Source of the DNA: Ensifer sp. PDNC004
Lineage (GTDB): Bacteria; Pseudomonadota; Alphaproteobacteria; Rhizobiales; Rhizobiaceae
DNA: 64,000 bases
Reading direction: 5' to 3'
Assembly (NCBI RefSeq): GCF_016919405.1
Contig: NZ_CP070353.1
Coordinates: 310,001 to 374,000, forward strand
This document shows, one piece after another, positions 10,324 to 19,280 of this stretch. The number at the start of each line of letters is the position of its first letter. The stretch's first letter is position 1. The position numbers and the translations under genes were made by a program. A model generated the notes under the pieces. The model was not told the DNA's origin. It saw only the letters and a list, made by a program, of their open reading frames with translations, and ran no database searches.

Positions 10324-12774
10324 ATGAGTGACGATATCAAACTCACGCGTCGTGGCGTTTTGCTCGGCAGTACGGCGATTGCCGCAACCGCAGGACTGAG
10401 CGCTTCGCCGGCATCGGCGGAGCTGAAGGAATACCCGCCGGGGCAGGCGTTCTCCGGCGTCATCGGGCGCACGTTCGACGTGTCGCAGCCGGCCTGGCCG
10501 GCACCCGTGCGGGCGCGGGAAGGGGCGGCGAACGTGCTTTTCATCGTCCTCGACGACACCGGATTCGGCCAGCTCGGCTGCTATGGCAGCCCGATCCGCA
10601 CGCCCAACCTGGATGCGCTGGCCGCCGACGGCCTGCGCTACAGCAACATGCACACGACAGCGCTCTGCTCGCCGTCGCGCTCCTGCTTCCTCACCGGGCG
10701 AAACCACCATTCCAACGGCATGGCCTGCATCACCGAGGGATCGGAGGGCTTTCCGGGGGCGAACGGCCAGATCCCGTTCGAGAACGGCTTTCTCTCGGAA
10801 ATCCTGCAGCAGAACGGTTACAATTCCTATGCTCTTGGAAAATGGCACCTGACGCCGGCCGAGCAGACATCGGCTGCCGGGCCCTATGACCGCTGGCCGC
10901 TGGGGCGCGGCTTCGAGCGCTACTTCGGCTTCCTCGGCGGCGATACCCACCAGTATTATCCGGAGCTCGTGCGCGACAACAGCCAGACGGAACCGGACAA
11001 AACGCCGGAGGAGGGCTACCACCTGACGCCGGACCTGTTGGCGAGAGCCAAGGCGATGATCGCGGACTCGAAGCAGGTCGCGCCCAACAAGCCGTTCTTC
11101 ATGTATTTCGCGCCGGGTGCCATGCACGCGCCGCATCACGTGCCGAAGGAATGGGCCGACAAGTACAAGGGCCAGTTCGACGACGGCTGGGACGCCTATC
11201 GCGAGAAGGTCTTCGCCAAACAGAAGGAGATCGGCATCATTCCGGCCAATACCGTGCTGTCGCGACATGATCCAGATGTGCAGGACTGGCAGAAGCTTTC
11301 GGCCGACGAGCGGCGGCTGTTTGCGCGGATGATGGAGGTGTTTGCCGGCTTTCTTGAGCATACCGACCATTACATCGGCGAACTGATCGCCTTCCTGAAG
11401 GACATGGGCGAATACGAGAACACGCTGATCATGGTGGTCTCGGACAATGGCGCCAGTGCCGAAGGCGGGCCGAACGGCTCGGTCAACGAGGGCAAGTTCT
11501 TCAACAACGTGCCCGACGACATCAAGCAGAACCTGGCCGCGATCGACGATCTCGGCGGGCCGAAATATTTCAACCACTACGCCTTCGGCTGGACACATGC
11601 CGGCAATACGCCTTTCCGGCGCTGGAAGCGCGAAACCTACCGCGGCGGGGTCTCCGATCCGTTCATGATCACCTGGCCGAAGGGCATCAAGGCAAAAGGC
11701 GAAATCCGCAGCCAGTACTGCCACGCGATCGACATGGTGCCGACCGTACTCGATGCGCTCGGCATCGATCCGCCGACGCAAATCCGCGGCGTCACCCAGT
11801 CGCCGATCCAGGGCTTCAGCCTCAAATCCTCGTTCGACGACGCCAATGCACCGTCGCTGCACATCACCCAGTATTTCGAAATGTTCGGCCACCGCTCGCT
11901 CTATCACGACGGATGGCGGGCAGTGTGCCCCTGGCCCGGAACATCTTTCACGGAATCGGGCCTGACTTTCGGTGCGCCGATCTCCTACGACAAGCTGATC
12001 GAGCTCGATGCCAAGGGATGGGAACTTTACAACCTCAAGGAGGATTTTTCCGAGACGAAGAACCTCGCCGATACGGAGCGTGACCGGCTGATCGCGATGA
12101 TCGGCATGTGGTATGTCGAGGCGGGTAAGTACAACGTGCTGCCGATCGACAGCCGTGGCACCGCGCGTTTCGCCGACGAGCGGCCGCAGATCTCCGCCCG
12201 CCGGAAAAAATACATCTACTACCCGGATACCCAGGTCGTGCCCGGCAGTGCGGCGCCCTATCTCGTTAATGTCGCCCATTCGATTTCGGTGGAGGCAAGC
12301 GTGCCGAAAGGCGGCGCCGAGGGCGTGCTTATCTCCATGGGCGGCGTCGATGGCGGCTTTTCGTTCTACGTGCAGGATGGCAAGCTAATCTATGGCTACA
12401 ACTATGTCGCCGACCAGCGCTTCAAGGTGCAGTCGGATACGGCCATTCCCGAGGGCGACCACATCTTCAGCTTCGAATTCACGCCGACGGGCAAGGCCGA
12501 CGTCGCCAAGGGCAAGGGCGTGCCGGCCAACATCAAGCTGTTCGTCGACGGCAAGCAGACGGGCACCGGTGACTTACCCGTGACGATCCCGATTTCGCTG
12601 GGGCTCGCTGCAGGCGTGTGCGTCGGCGCGGATTCCGGATCGCCGACCATGGATACCGCCTACAGGGCGCCGTACCCGTTCACCGGCACTGTGAAGAAAG
12701 CACTGGTCGACGTCAGCGGCGAGGCGGTCGAGGACATGGCGGCGCGCATGAAGGTGTATCTGTCGCGGCAGTAA
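10324..12774 (+). CDS. Large Tat-exported arylsulfatase-like hydrolase
   Basis: This 816-residue sulfatase hydrolyses sulfate esters in the periplasm. It has a Tat signal (LTRRGVLLGS, residues 8-17, then a hydrophobic stretch and AxA site near 32), metal-binding VLDDTGFGQLGCYG (75-88) and the formylglycine signature CSPSR (115-119) followed by TGRN. A later metal/active-site segment reads VVSDNGASAEGG. After the catalytic domain a C-terminal beta-rich region (about 640-816) probably forms a concanavalin/LamG-like domain. The start at 10324 follows GGAGG; an upstream in-frame start lacks one. It stands alone and is convergent with a PLP enzyme. Natural substrate unknown. Confidence 0.9.
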   Translation: MSDDIKLTRRGVLLGSTAIAATAGLSASPASAELKEYPPGQAFSGVIGRTFDVSQPAWPAPVRAREGAANVLFIVLDDTGFGQLGCYGSPIRTPNLDALAADGLRYSNMHTTALCSPSRSCFLTGRNHHSNGMACITEGSEGFPGANGQIPFENGFLSEILQQNGYNSYALGKWHLTPAEQTSAAGPYDRWPLGRGFERYFGFLGGDTHQYYPELVRDNSQTEPDKTPEEGYHLTPDLLARAKAMIADSKQVAPNKPFFMYFAPGAMHAPHHVPKEWADKYKGQFDDGWDAYREKVFAKQKEIGIIPANTVLSRHDPDVQDWQKLSADERRLFARMMEVFAGFLEHTDHYIGELIAFLKDMGEYENTLIMVVSDNGASAEGGPNGSVNEGKFFNNVPDDIKQNLAAIDDLGGPKYFNHYAFGWTHAGNTPFRRWKRETYRGGVSDPFMITWPKGIKAKGEIRSQYCHAIDMVPTVLDALGIDPPTQIRGVTQSPIQGFSLKSSFDDANAPSLHITQYFEMFGHRSLYHDGWRAVCPWPGTSFTESGLTFGAPISYDKLIELDAKGWELYNLKEDFSETKNLADTERDRLIAMIGMWYVEAGKYNVLPIDSRGTARFADERPQISARRKKYIYYPDTQVVPGSAAPYLVNVAHSISVEASVPKGGAEGVLISMGGVDGGFSFYVQDGKLIYGYNYVADQRFKVQSDTAIPEGDHIFSFEFTPTGKADVAKGKGVPANIKLFVDGKQTGTGDLPVTIPISLGLAAGVCVGADSGSPTMDTAYRAPYPFTGTVKKALVDVSGEAVEDMAARMKVYLSRQ

Positions 12775-12812
12775 AGGTGTGAAGCTTGCTTCTGCCGGGA
12801 TCTGCGGGTGCC

Positions 12813-12845
12813 GAAGTCGGGGTATCCGCCCCGGCTTCCGTCCTT
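12813..12845. terminator. Hairpin between convergent genes
   Basis: Bases 12813-12822 and 12829-12838 pair over ten positions (GAAGTCGGGG with CCCCGGCTTC, one G-T pair) around a 6-base loop, followed by CGTCCTTTTC. It lies between the sulfatase stop at 12774 and the convergent PLP gene ending at 12874, so it probably terminates the sulfatase transcript. Confidence 0.45.
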
Positions 12846-12873
12846 TTCAGATCCCATCGATAGGGCCGCCCGA

Positions 12874-13788
12874 TCAGAATTCCTGCCAGGCCTGCAGCCG
12901 CTCGACCGTTGTCGTCGCGCCGCCGCAGACGATCATGAGGATGCGCTTGAAGCGTGCCAGCCGGTTGGCGTGGGCGTAGGCGACGGCCAGAGCGGCGCCG
13001 CAGGCGGGCTCGACCAGCACGCGGTGGTCGTCGAGGAAGCGGATGCAGGCTTGGGCGGCCTCCGCGTCGCTGACGACGACGCTCTCGACAGGGCGCGTCT
13101 GGCTGAGTTCGAAGGCGTGCTGGCTCACCTGCCTTGCGCCGAGCGAAGTGGCGATGCCGTTGACGGCCTGAAGCGCCACCAGTTGCCGCGCTTCGATGGA
13201 GGCGGCGAGTGAGGCGGTTCCTTCGGTCTCGACGGCAAGGATCGGCACGTCGCCGAGCCCGTTGCGCTGAAGCCCCTCGGCAACGCCGGCAAAGAGCCCG
13301 CCGCCACCGACCGACAGCACCACCGCATCGAAGGTGAGGCCGGCTTTGACGGCCTCGTCGATCATGGTCGCGTGACCGGTCCAAAGCAGCGGATCGTCGA
13401 AGGGATGGATGAAGGCGGAGTCCTCGTCGAGGGAGGCAAGGGCCTTGGCGTTGGCTTCATCCCAGGCGGCGCCATGCACGATGACGTCGGCGCCCTCCTG
13501 GCGGATCAGCGCCTTCGCCCTTTCCGTGGTCGTTTCCGGAACATAGACCGAAACCGGGATCGAAAGCTGGCGCCCGGCATAGGCGACCGCCATGCCGGCA
13601 TTGCCGCCGGAGGAGGAGACGAAGCGCCGTTTGCCGGCGCGCGCGTGGTGTTCGCAGGCTGCACCGACGCCACGGATCTTGAACGAACCCGGCGGCTGCA
13701 GCGCCTCCATCTTCAGCCAGACGTCTTGCCCTACGGCAAGGCCGAGCGGAAGGGATTGAATGAGCGGCGTTTCGATATGAAGTGGCAT
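12874..13788 (-). CDS. PLP-dependent serine/threonine dehydratase-like enzyme
   Basis: This 304-residue fold-type II PLP enzyme probably deaminates serine or threonine. The Schiff-base lysine is in PPGSFKIRG, the substrate loop is SSSGGNAGMA, and the phosphate-binding glycine loop is SVGGGGLFAG. The C-terminus reads MIVCGGATTTVERL. The start is uncertain: MPLHIETPL at 13788 matches the usual beginning of the family, while the frame extends to 13857 (MIFCMPFSC) without a better ribosome site. It lacks an ACT regulatory domain, so it is a catabolic-type enzyme. Homologues include L-serine dehydratases of the SdaA-unrelated PLP group. Specificity cannot be settled by eye. Confidence 0.83.
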   Translation of the reverse strand: MPLHIETPLIQSLPLGLAVGQDVWLKMEALQPPGSFKIRGVGAACEHHARAGKRRFVSSSGGNAGMAVAYAGRQLSIPVSVYVPETTTERAKALIRQEGADVIVHGAAWDEANAKALASLDEDSAFIHPFDDPLLWTGHATMIDEAVKAGLTFDAVVLSVGGGGLFAGVAEGLQRNGLGDVPILAVETEGTASLAASIEARQLVALQAVNGIATSLGARQVSQHAFELSQTRPVESVVVSDAEAAQACIRFLDDHRVLVEPACGAALAVAYAHANRLARFKRILMIVCGGATTTVERLQAWQEF

Positions 13789-14047
13789 GGGGCGCCCCGT
13801 CCGTGCCTGTCTCCCTGGATCGTCCTCGATACAGGAGAAAGGCATGCAAAAAATCAAAGTGTTACAGCGATCTTTGCGTGACTGACAAGAGACGCGCGGC
13901 GCTGAGGGTGAGAGGTTGGCAGGCGGCCGGCGAAAAGCCGGAGCCCGCGAATCTGCCCGCAGTCTGCCTCCGGTCGCCGCGTCGACGCAACAATGGAAGC
14001 GCTCCGTGGCGGCGTGATGGCCGCGGCCGAAGACGGCGCAGCGCCGT

Positions 14048-14170
14048 CTACCAAAGAAGTCCGTTCAGGATCATCAGCACGACGAAGAGCAGGGAAAAGG
14101 CAAGCGATAGCCTGATGGCTACCGGCGCATAGTCATAGCGTCGGATCCTGCGTGCGAAGGTATGAAGCAT
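14048..14170 (-). CDS. Single-helix small membrane protein, 40 residues
   Basis: An ATG at 14170 opens 40 codons: a basic, aromatic N-terminus (MLHTFARRIRRYDYAPVAI) and a hydrophobic helix (LSLAFSLLFVVLMILNGLLW) ending in a terminal Trp. The positive-inside N-terminus followed by one membrane helix is what a real small membrane protein would look like. The ribosome site is weak (GGA about ten bases upstream). It sits in the gap between the PLP enzyme and the ribosomal-protein block. Family not recognised. Confidence 0.45.
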   Translation of the reverse strand: MLHTFARRIRRYDYAPVAIRLSLAFSLLFVVLMILNGLLW

Positions 14171-14277
14171 GTGGTCGTCCGTCTTGATTGTTCGCATGAG
14201 CGACTGGCCGCGGCGGGCGGATCTCTTCCGTTTCGGAAGAACCGACCCTGGCGCCCTACGTTGCCGGGCGCTTGCGA

Positions 14278-14499
14278 TTACACGCGTTGCGATTTTCGCG
14301 GCGGCTTGGATGGCGCCGCATCCACGGCCGGTTCGGCCGCGGCGCGCTCAAGGCGCTGTGCCTTGAGCTTTTCGGTCTTCCTGTCGCGCGCGAGTTTCTC
14401 GGCGGCGACGATCGCCCTTGCCGTGTGGTCGGTTGCTGCCGCCCTGTCACTTGCGGAGGTCTTGGCCGGCTTGGAATTGGCGCCCTGGTGTGGAGTCAT
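14278..14499 (-). CDS. Small basic protein downstream of rpsU
   Basis: This 73-residue protein is rich in Ala, Lys and Arg and predicted to be largely helical in the middle (TARAIVAAEKLARDRKTEKL), with a proline- and serine-rich basic tail (PSKPPRKSQRV). It has an excellent ribosome site, AAGGAGA, seven bases before the ATG. It follows rpsU by 41 bases on the same strand and is probably co-transcribed. No known domain is evident; it could be a ribosome- or nucleic-acid-associated protein, but this is only inferred from charge and neighbourhood. Confidence 0.65.
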   Translation of the reverse strand: MTPHQGANSKPAKTSASDRAAATDHTARAIVAAEKLARDRKTEKLKAQRLERAAAEPAVDAAPSKPPRKSQRV

Positions 14500-14540
14500 G
14501 TTCTGTCTCCTTCAGGGGCCGGGTCTGCCGGCCCCGATCG

Positions 14541-14777
14541 TTAGCGTGTGCGCGCTGCTCGCTTGGGTGCGGGCAGCAGGCCTTCGCGCTGCAGCTTCTT
14601 GCGCGCCAGCTTGCGCTGGCGACGAATGGCTTCCGCCTTTTCGCGAGCGCGCTTTTCCGACGGCTTTTCGTAGCTCGTGCGCGCCTTGAATTCGCGGAAC
14701 AGGCCTTCGCGCTGCATCTTCTTCTTCAGCACGCGCAATGCCTGATCGACGTTATTGTCCCTGACGAGTACCTGCAA
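14541..14777 (-). CDS. rpsU: 30S ribosomal protein S21, TTG start
   Basis: This 78-residue protein is S21 of the small ribosomal subunit. It begins [20 protein letters not shown] and contains the S21 signature [20 protein letters not shown], ending in a basic tail ([12 protein letters not shown]) typical of alphaproteobacteria. The start is the TTG at 14775-14777: AGGAGA lies just upstream and it gives the usual N-terminus of the family. A longer frame to 14807 would add ten residues that S21 proteins do not have. It is first in a probable operon with the small basic gene. Confidence 0.93.
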   Translation of the reverse strand: MQVLVRDNNVDQALRVLKKKMQREGLFREFKARTSYEKPSEKRAREKAEAIRRQRKLARKKLQREGLLPAPKRAARTR

Positions 14778-14863
14778 AACTTGTTCTCCTGTTGTTGGCC
14801 GACGCAAATTTGAGCGCCGACATGCCTATCTCCCGTATCGAGAAACGTGGGGTCCAAAGACGC

Positions 14864-14890
14864 AAAAAGGTCGGGGTGTTGTCCCGACCT
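14864..14890 (-). terminator. Intrinsic terminator of cspA
   Basis: Bases 14868-14875 and 14883-14890 form the perfect stem AGGTCGGG / CCCGACCT around a short loop; on the minus strand it is followed by TTTTTGCG. It lies about 65 bases past the cspA stop. Confidence 0.8.
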
Positions 14891-14953
14891 CTTCCTGTCA
14901 TTCAAGCGCCTTCCTGCCGGTATATCCGTGGTCAGAGAAGGGCGAATGACAAA

Positions 14954-15163
14954 TTATGCCGACCTCAGATTGTCGGCCGAGCTCTTGCCCGTCTTGCGGT
15001 CGCTGACGACGTCGAAGGTAACCTTCTGACCTTCGGCGAGCGAGCGCATGCCGGCGCGTTCGACTGCGGAGATGTGAACGAACACATCGGTGCTGCCGTC
15101 ATCCGGCTGAATGAAGCCGAAGCCCTTGGTGCCGTTGAACCATTTTACCGTGCCTGAAGCCAT
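14954..15163 (-). CDS. cspA: Cold-shock protein, CspA family
   Basis: This 69-residue OB-fold protein binds single-stranded RNA and DNA and acts as an RNA chaperone in cold or stationary phase. The RNP motifs KGFGFI (RNP1) and VFVHI (RNP2) are intact. The ribosome site GAAAGGAAA precedes the ATG. The long AT-rich stretch upstream (15164 to about 15310) is compatible with a structured 5' leader, as is common for csp genes. It ends in a clear terminator, so it is a separate unit from rpsU. Alphaproteobacteria carry several paralogues, so the symbol denotes the family. Confidence 0.93.
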   Translation of the reverse strand: MASGTVKWFNGTKGFGFIQPDDGSTDVFVHISAVERAGMRSLAEGQKVTFDVVSDRKTGKSSADNLRSA

Positions 15164-15616
15164 GGTGATTTCCTTTCAATCACTGCGTTTTCCAGGAAAT
15201 ATTTCTCTGGAATTGATCGATATTTGAGAGGAGATCTGGCCACGCGAAAGCGCGCTGTCAAAGGTCACAAGCAATATCCGACGAGCTGATATATAGACGA
15301 TACGCCTCAAAACTCAATGAAGATATTGAATTATTCAGTTTGGGGCATCCGCGAAAACCTCGTCAAAGCCCTGAAACAGCGGGCTTTTCGTGCCTTCAAT
15401 TTTCCCTCTATTCTATGTCATTGTCCCCGGAATGGCCGCCGAAATGCTGTCGATGCCGGCAGCGCGAAGCAGCGGCCACAGGTCGAACATCGGGGCATCT
15501 TCATTGAGGAAAGTTGGCCTGGCCTTTGGCCGTGTCACGCAACCGGGGCGGTTCGACGCGGCCAAAGATAAGGTGAGGCGGCGGTACGCATGTCTGTCGC
15601 GCACCGCCCCCGCTTT
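15164..15616. other. Intergenic stretch with cspA leader
   Basis: No gene I would call lies here. The right-hand part next to cspA (15164-15340) is AT-rich and probably holds its promoter and a long 5' leader. A 25-codon minus-strand reading near 15413-15490 looks faintly protein-like but has no ribosome site. Confidence 0.4.
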
Positions 15617-15853
15617 TCAGGTGAAGGTCTGCGGCGAGACCTGCAATGCGGCGGCGATGCGCTGCAGCTTGGCGGGATCGGTATCGGCGCCGAGCTCGAT
15701 CTTGGATATTTCAATTTCCGTCAGGCCTGTGGTGACCGACAGATCGTCAACCGAATAACCGGCGGTTTCACGCGAAAGCTTGATAGCGGCTCCGATTTTG
15801 ACGCGGGACAGAGATGCGCCTGGAGCCTTGGTTAGGTCTTTCTTAAAGGACAT
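15617..15853 (-). CDS. Small XRE-type helix-turn-helix protein
   Basis: This 78-residue protein contains one helix-turn-helix of the Cro/C1 (XRE) kind: IGAAIKLSRETAGYSVDDLSV followed by TGLTEIEISKIELG. It is a stand-alone DNA-binding domain with a short basic N-terminus (MSFKKDLTKAPG). The ATG at 15853 is supported by AAGGAGA eight bases upstream; a longer frame to 15883 lacks support. It has no obvious partner gene, such as a toxin, beside it. It may be a global or stress-linked regulator, but nothing in the sequence shows its target. Confidence 0.7.
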   Translation of the reverse strand: MSFKKDLTKAPGASLSRVKIGAAIKLSRETAGYSVDDLSVTTGLTEIEISKIELGADTDPAKLQRIAAALQVSPQTFT

Positions 15854-16125
15854 GAAGTGTCTCCTTCGTTGGTCCACCGGCAAAGAACGCTGCCGGTTGA
15901 AGGGGGCCCAAAACTGAAATGCGACTCGGGCAGATGAGTGCGAACCTAGGGCGTCGCTAATATAAGCGAGAAGTCCGCAGGCGCAAGTTTGCGCCCGAAT
16001 TTTTGTAAAAATGCTATTTATATCAATATTTTACCCTGTGATTATCGGGTGCGGGGCAGTCCGTTTCCGGGCAATCTGACGTGCCGAGCTCGTGCGCCGA
16101 TCGCCATCGAAACGGGCGCGAAAAC

Positions 16126-17712
16126 TCACGCCAGGCGCGCCTCGATCAGGAACGGTCCGCGTCGCGACAGGGCTGCGGAAAAGAGCGCGGCGAAGGCTTC
16201 GCAGGAGGTGGCGACGGCGGCTTCGACGCCAAGGCCGCGGGCGAGCGACACCCAGTCGAGCGCGGGGTTGTCGAGGTTCAGCATCTGCCGCGCATTGGTG
16301 CCGATCTCCCCGACGCCGACATTGCGCATCTCGGCATGCAGGATGGCATAGGTGCGGTTGGAGAAGATGACGGTGACGATGTCGAGATTTTCGCGCGCCT
16401 GGGTCCACAAGCCTTGAATGTTGTACATGGCGCTGCCGTCGGCCTGCAGGCAGATCACTTTCCGATCGGGGCAGGCGATGGCCGCGCCGGTTGCAAGCGG
16501 AATGCCGTCGCCGATCGCGCCACCAGTCTGCATGATGAGGTCGTGCGGTGCGGAGAAGGCGGACAGGGCAAAGAAGCGCCGCGCCGAGGTCACCCCTTCG
16601 TCGCAGACGATTGCGTCCTCCGGTACCTTGTGGGCGACGATGACGGCGATCGCGTCTTCGGTCAGCGTCCCCGAGGGCTCGCCGGTGTCGGTGGGAGCGC
16701 CTGCCACCGGCAGCGGGGCGGTCGGGCTGACGCCGAGTTCGTCGCCAAGCGCCTCCAGCGTCGCCTTCAGGTCTTCGCCGTGGCGGGCAAGGGTCGCGAC
16801 CGTGCAGCCCTCCGGCACCAGCCGGCCCGGCATGCCGGGATAGGCGAAGAAGGCGACCGGCTCCGGCGCGCCGACAAGGATGAGAACGCGGATGTCCTTG
16901 AGCGTGGCGAGCGCCATGTCGATCGGGTAGGGGATGCGCGCGGGCGCGACCCGTCCGCGGCCGCGCTGGGTGTGGGCGACCAGAACCTCGTTGAAAAGCT
17001 GGATGCCGCACGCAGCCGCGATCCGCCCGGCGACGGCAAGGCCATCGGCCTGCGCCGCAGCGCCGCTGACGACCATGGCAACCCCTTGAGGATTCGAACG
17101 TATCAGACGCGCCACTTCGCGCACGGTTTCGGTGCTGGCCGGGCGCGGGACTTCGATGATCGCCTTTTGTGGCGGAGTGGCAAGGACAAGCGTTCCCCAG
17201 GCGGCGTCAGCGGGCAGGATCATGGTGGCGACGCCCGGCGGCGTCAGTGCGGCCTGAACGGCGGCGGCAACGGTGGGGCCGACATCGGGCGGATCCTTCA
17301 CGCGCCGGACCCAGTTCGACATCGGCGCGGCCAAGCTTTCGATATCGGTCGTCAGCGGCGCGTCGAGCGGGAGGTGATGGGAGGCGTGGTCGCCGACGAT
17401 GTTGACGACAGCAGCCCTGGCGCGGCGAGCGTTGTGCAGGTTGGCAAGGCCGTTGGAAAGGCCAGGGCCGGTGTGCAGAAGGGTCGCCGCTGGGCGTCCG
17501 GTCATGCGCGCATAGCCGTCGGCAGCGCCAGTGACGAGGCCTTCGCTGAGGCCCAGGATGCAGCGCAGCTCCGGCTTGCGGTCGAGCGCCGCGACGAAGT
17601 GCATTTCCGAGGTGCCGGGATTGGCGAAGCAGACGTCGACGCCGTTTGCAAGCAGCGTATCGACAAGCACATCCGCGCCGGTGGTGCGAATTCCCTGGCT
17701 GCCTTCTCCCAT
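16126..17712 (-). CDS. Thiamine-diphosphate-dependent enzyme, acetolactate synthase-like
   Basis: This 528-residue protein has the three domains of the acetolactate synthase/benzoylformate decarboxylase family: the PYR domain (10-170, with the catalytic Glu in LGLSEGLVTGAADGYAR), a central Rossmann-like domain, and the PP domain with the ThDP/Mg motif QADGSAMYN...N. GAGGG sits before the start. It is annotated in relatives as an acetolactate synthase large subunit, but no small regulatory subunit is adjacent, and a catabolic 2-oxoacid decarboxylase role is equally possible. The gene stands alone, upstream in reading direction of no partner. Confidence 0.82.
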   Translation of the reverse strand: MGEGSQGIRTTGADVLVDTLLANGVDVCFANPGTSEMHFVAALDRKPELRCILGLSEGLVTGAADGYARMTGRPAATLLHTGPGLSNGLANLHNARRARAAVVNIVGDHASHHLPLDAPLTTDIESLAAPMSNWVRRVKDPPDVGPTVAAAVQAALTPPGVATMILPADAAWGTLVLATPPQKAIIEVPRPASTETVREVARLIRSNPQGVAMVVSGAAAQADGLAVAGRIAAACGIQLFNEVLVAHTQRGRGRVAPARIPYPIDMALATLKDIRVLILVGAPEPVAFFAYPGMPGRLVPEGCTVATLARHGEDLKATLEALGDELGVSPTAPLPVAGAPTDTGEPSGTLTEDAIAVIVAHKVPEDAIVCDEGVTSARRFFALSAFSAPHDLIMQTGGAIGDGIPLATGAAIACPDRKVICLQADGSAMYNIQGLWTQARENLDIVTVIFSNRTYAILHAEMRNVGVGEIGTNARQMLNLDNPALDWVSLARGLGVEAAVATSCEAFAALFSAALSRRGPFLIEARLA

Positions 17713-17866
17713 GCGCGTGTCCCTCGATCACCCTCAAGGGCATGATAGCGGCAAGTTGCGCCGGTGCAACCGGGGCATGGCGAGCCGCCCGGCGCAGGAC
17801 CAGTCGGCCAAACGTCGGCCGGCCAATGCAATTCGGTTAGCGCACGGCCGGTTTACCTGTCGGGTA

Positions 17867-18499
17867 TCAGGTCCGCTGCCAGGCGAGGTGGGCGCCAAGC
17901 CCGATCAGCACCGTGCCACCGGCGCGCTGCATCAGGCGCTGCGCCCTGCCGGAGCGGCGCATCCGCGAGACGACGGCGCCGGCGAGGAACACGCAGACGA
18001 TATCGGCCGAGGAAAACATCAGGTTGGCGAGGGCGCCGAGCAGCAGGAATTGCACCCAGATCGGGAAGGCGGCAGACGCATCGGTGAACTGCGGCAGGAA
18101 GGCGACGAAGAAGATCGCAGTCTTCGGGTTCAGCACTTCGACAGTGACGCTCTCGAAGAAGGCACGGCGCGCCGATTTCGCTTCAGTCAGGGGCAGGCGG
18201 CCGTCGCCCGTCGCCTTGGTGCGCATCAGCGTGAAGCCCAGCCAGACGAGATAGGCGGCCCCTGCAAGCTTTACCGCCAGATAGAGCGTCGGCACCGCAT
18301 GAAACAGGATCGAAAGGCCGGCAGCGGCGGCAATGACGTGCACGTAGCAGCCGAGATGGATGCCGAGCGAAGCCATCAGCCCGGCGGAGCGGCCACGCGC
18401 CACGGTCTGCGCGGCGGCGTAGAGCATGGCCGGGCCCGGAATATAGGCGAAGATTGCCGTGGTGACGAAGAAGGTGAGGAGGATGTCGAGCGATGGCAT
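17867..18499 (-). CDS. LysE/RhtB-family amino-acid exporter
   Basis: This 210-residue inner-membrane protein has the six hydrophobic segments of the LysE/RhtB family and its N-terminal signature FAYIPGPAMLYAAAQTVARG followed by GLMASLGIHLG. The family exports amino acids such as homoserine, threonine, lysine or derivatives. The ATG is preceded by GAGG. It lies next to the ThDP enzyme and the PaiB gene on the same strand, but spacing (over 120 bases on each side) argues against one operon. The substrate cannot be predicted from sequence alone. Confidence 0.88.
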   Translation of the reverse strand: MPSLDILLTFFVTTAIFAYIPGPAMLYAAAQTVARGRSAGLMASLGIHLGCYVHVIAAAAGLSILFHAVPTLYLAVKLAGAAYLVWLGFTLMRTKATGDGRLPLTEAKSARRAFFESVTVEVLNPKTAIFFVAFLPQFTDASAAFPIWVQFLLLGALANLMFSSADIVCVFLAGAVVSRMRRSGRAQRLMQRAGGTVLIGLGAHLAWQRT

Positions 18500-18621
18500 G
18501 CGGTATACCTCGTCTGCTGCTGCGTGGCCCCTTGCGGGAGTCGTTGTAAGGGCTTGCGCGGGAAAGTTGAAGGAAAATCACATGTGCCTGGGCAGCCGGG
18601 TCGGACGCCGGCGGTCCGTCG

Positions 18622-19245
18622 TCAGACCGGTATCTCCTCCGCGACGAGGCGATCCTCGGGGCGGGCGCTGGCCGCAAGCCCGGCTGCGACGCCGGCGCGG
18701 TCCTCGGCACTCCGGTTCTGGCTCAGCTTGCGCTTGCCGTCGAGACGCTCGATCGGCAGCCTGAGGCCGATGATGCCGCGAAGCTGCGCCTTGACGAAAG
18801 CGGCGGGCGCGTCGCCGACCTGCCAGCGCTCGGCGCGTCCGGCCTCATGCCGGTTGGTCAGCCGCGTGACGATGTCGAGCAGCCGGTCCTCGTCGGTGAA
18901 GAACTCAGCCGCGCCATAGGCGTGCACCGCGACATAGTTCCAGGTGGGCACGACCTTGCCGTGTTCGCGCTTGGACGCGTACCAGGAGGGGGTGACATAG
19001 GCCTCCGGTCCCATGAAGGTCGCCATGGCCGCGCCGATCGCCGGCGTGGTTCCCTGCGGATTGGCGCGGGCGACGTGGCCGTAGAGCGTGCCGTTCGGCC
19101 CCTCGTCGCGGACAAGCAGCAGCGGCAGCGGGGTCGCAAGCAGCCCATCGGCCGTGGCGGTGACGAGGGTCGAGAGCGAAGCGGCCTCGATGATGTCGTG
19201 CAACACGCTCAGCGTTTCTTCCTTGAAGGCGGGCGGTGTGTACAT
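18622..19245 (-). CDS. PaiB-type FMN-binding negative regulator
   Basis: This 207-residue protein begins MYTPPAFKEETLSVLHDII and belongs to the PaiB/FMN-binding split-barrel family, first described as a repressor of protease and sporulation genes in Bacillus. Family features include LVTATADGLLATPLPLLL, SWYASKREHGKVVPTWNY and the C-terminal IIGLRLPIERLDGKRKLSQN. The start at 19245 has AAGGAGC before it. It is divergent from a MocR-type regulator across an 87-base gap that contains an inverted repeat, so MocR probably controls it. Confidence 0.87.
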   Translation of the reverse strand: MYTPPAFKEETLSVLHDIIEAASLSTLVTATADGLLATPLPLLLVRDEGPNGTLYGHVARANPQGTTPAIGAAMATFMGPEAYVTPSWYASKREHGKVVPTWNYVAVHAYGAAEFFTDEDRLLDIVTRLTNRHEAGRAERWQVGDAPAAFVKAQLRGIIGLRLPIERLDGKRKLSQNRSAEDRAGVAAGLAASARPEDRLVAEEIPV

Positions 19246-19280
19246 GATCTCGCTCCTTGTGCTCGTCCCGTGATAGAGGC

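Noticed and set aside
15413..15604. Minus-strand reading ending FDLWPLLRAAGIDSISAAI..., possible short gene
   Set aside because: No ribosome site, and the only protein-like part is about 25 codons in an otherwise non-coding stretch.
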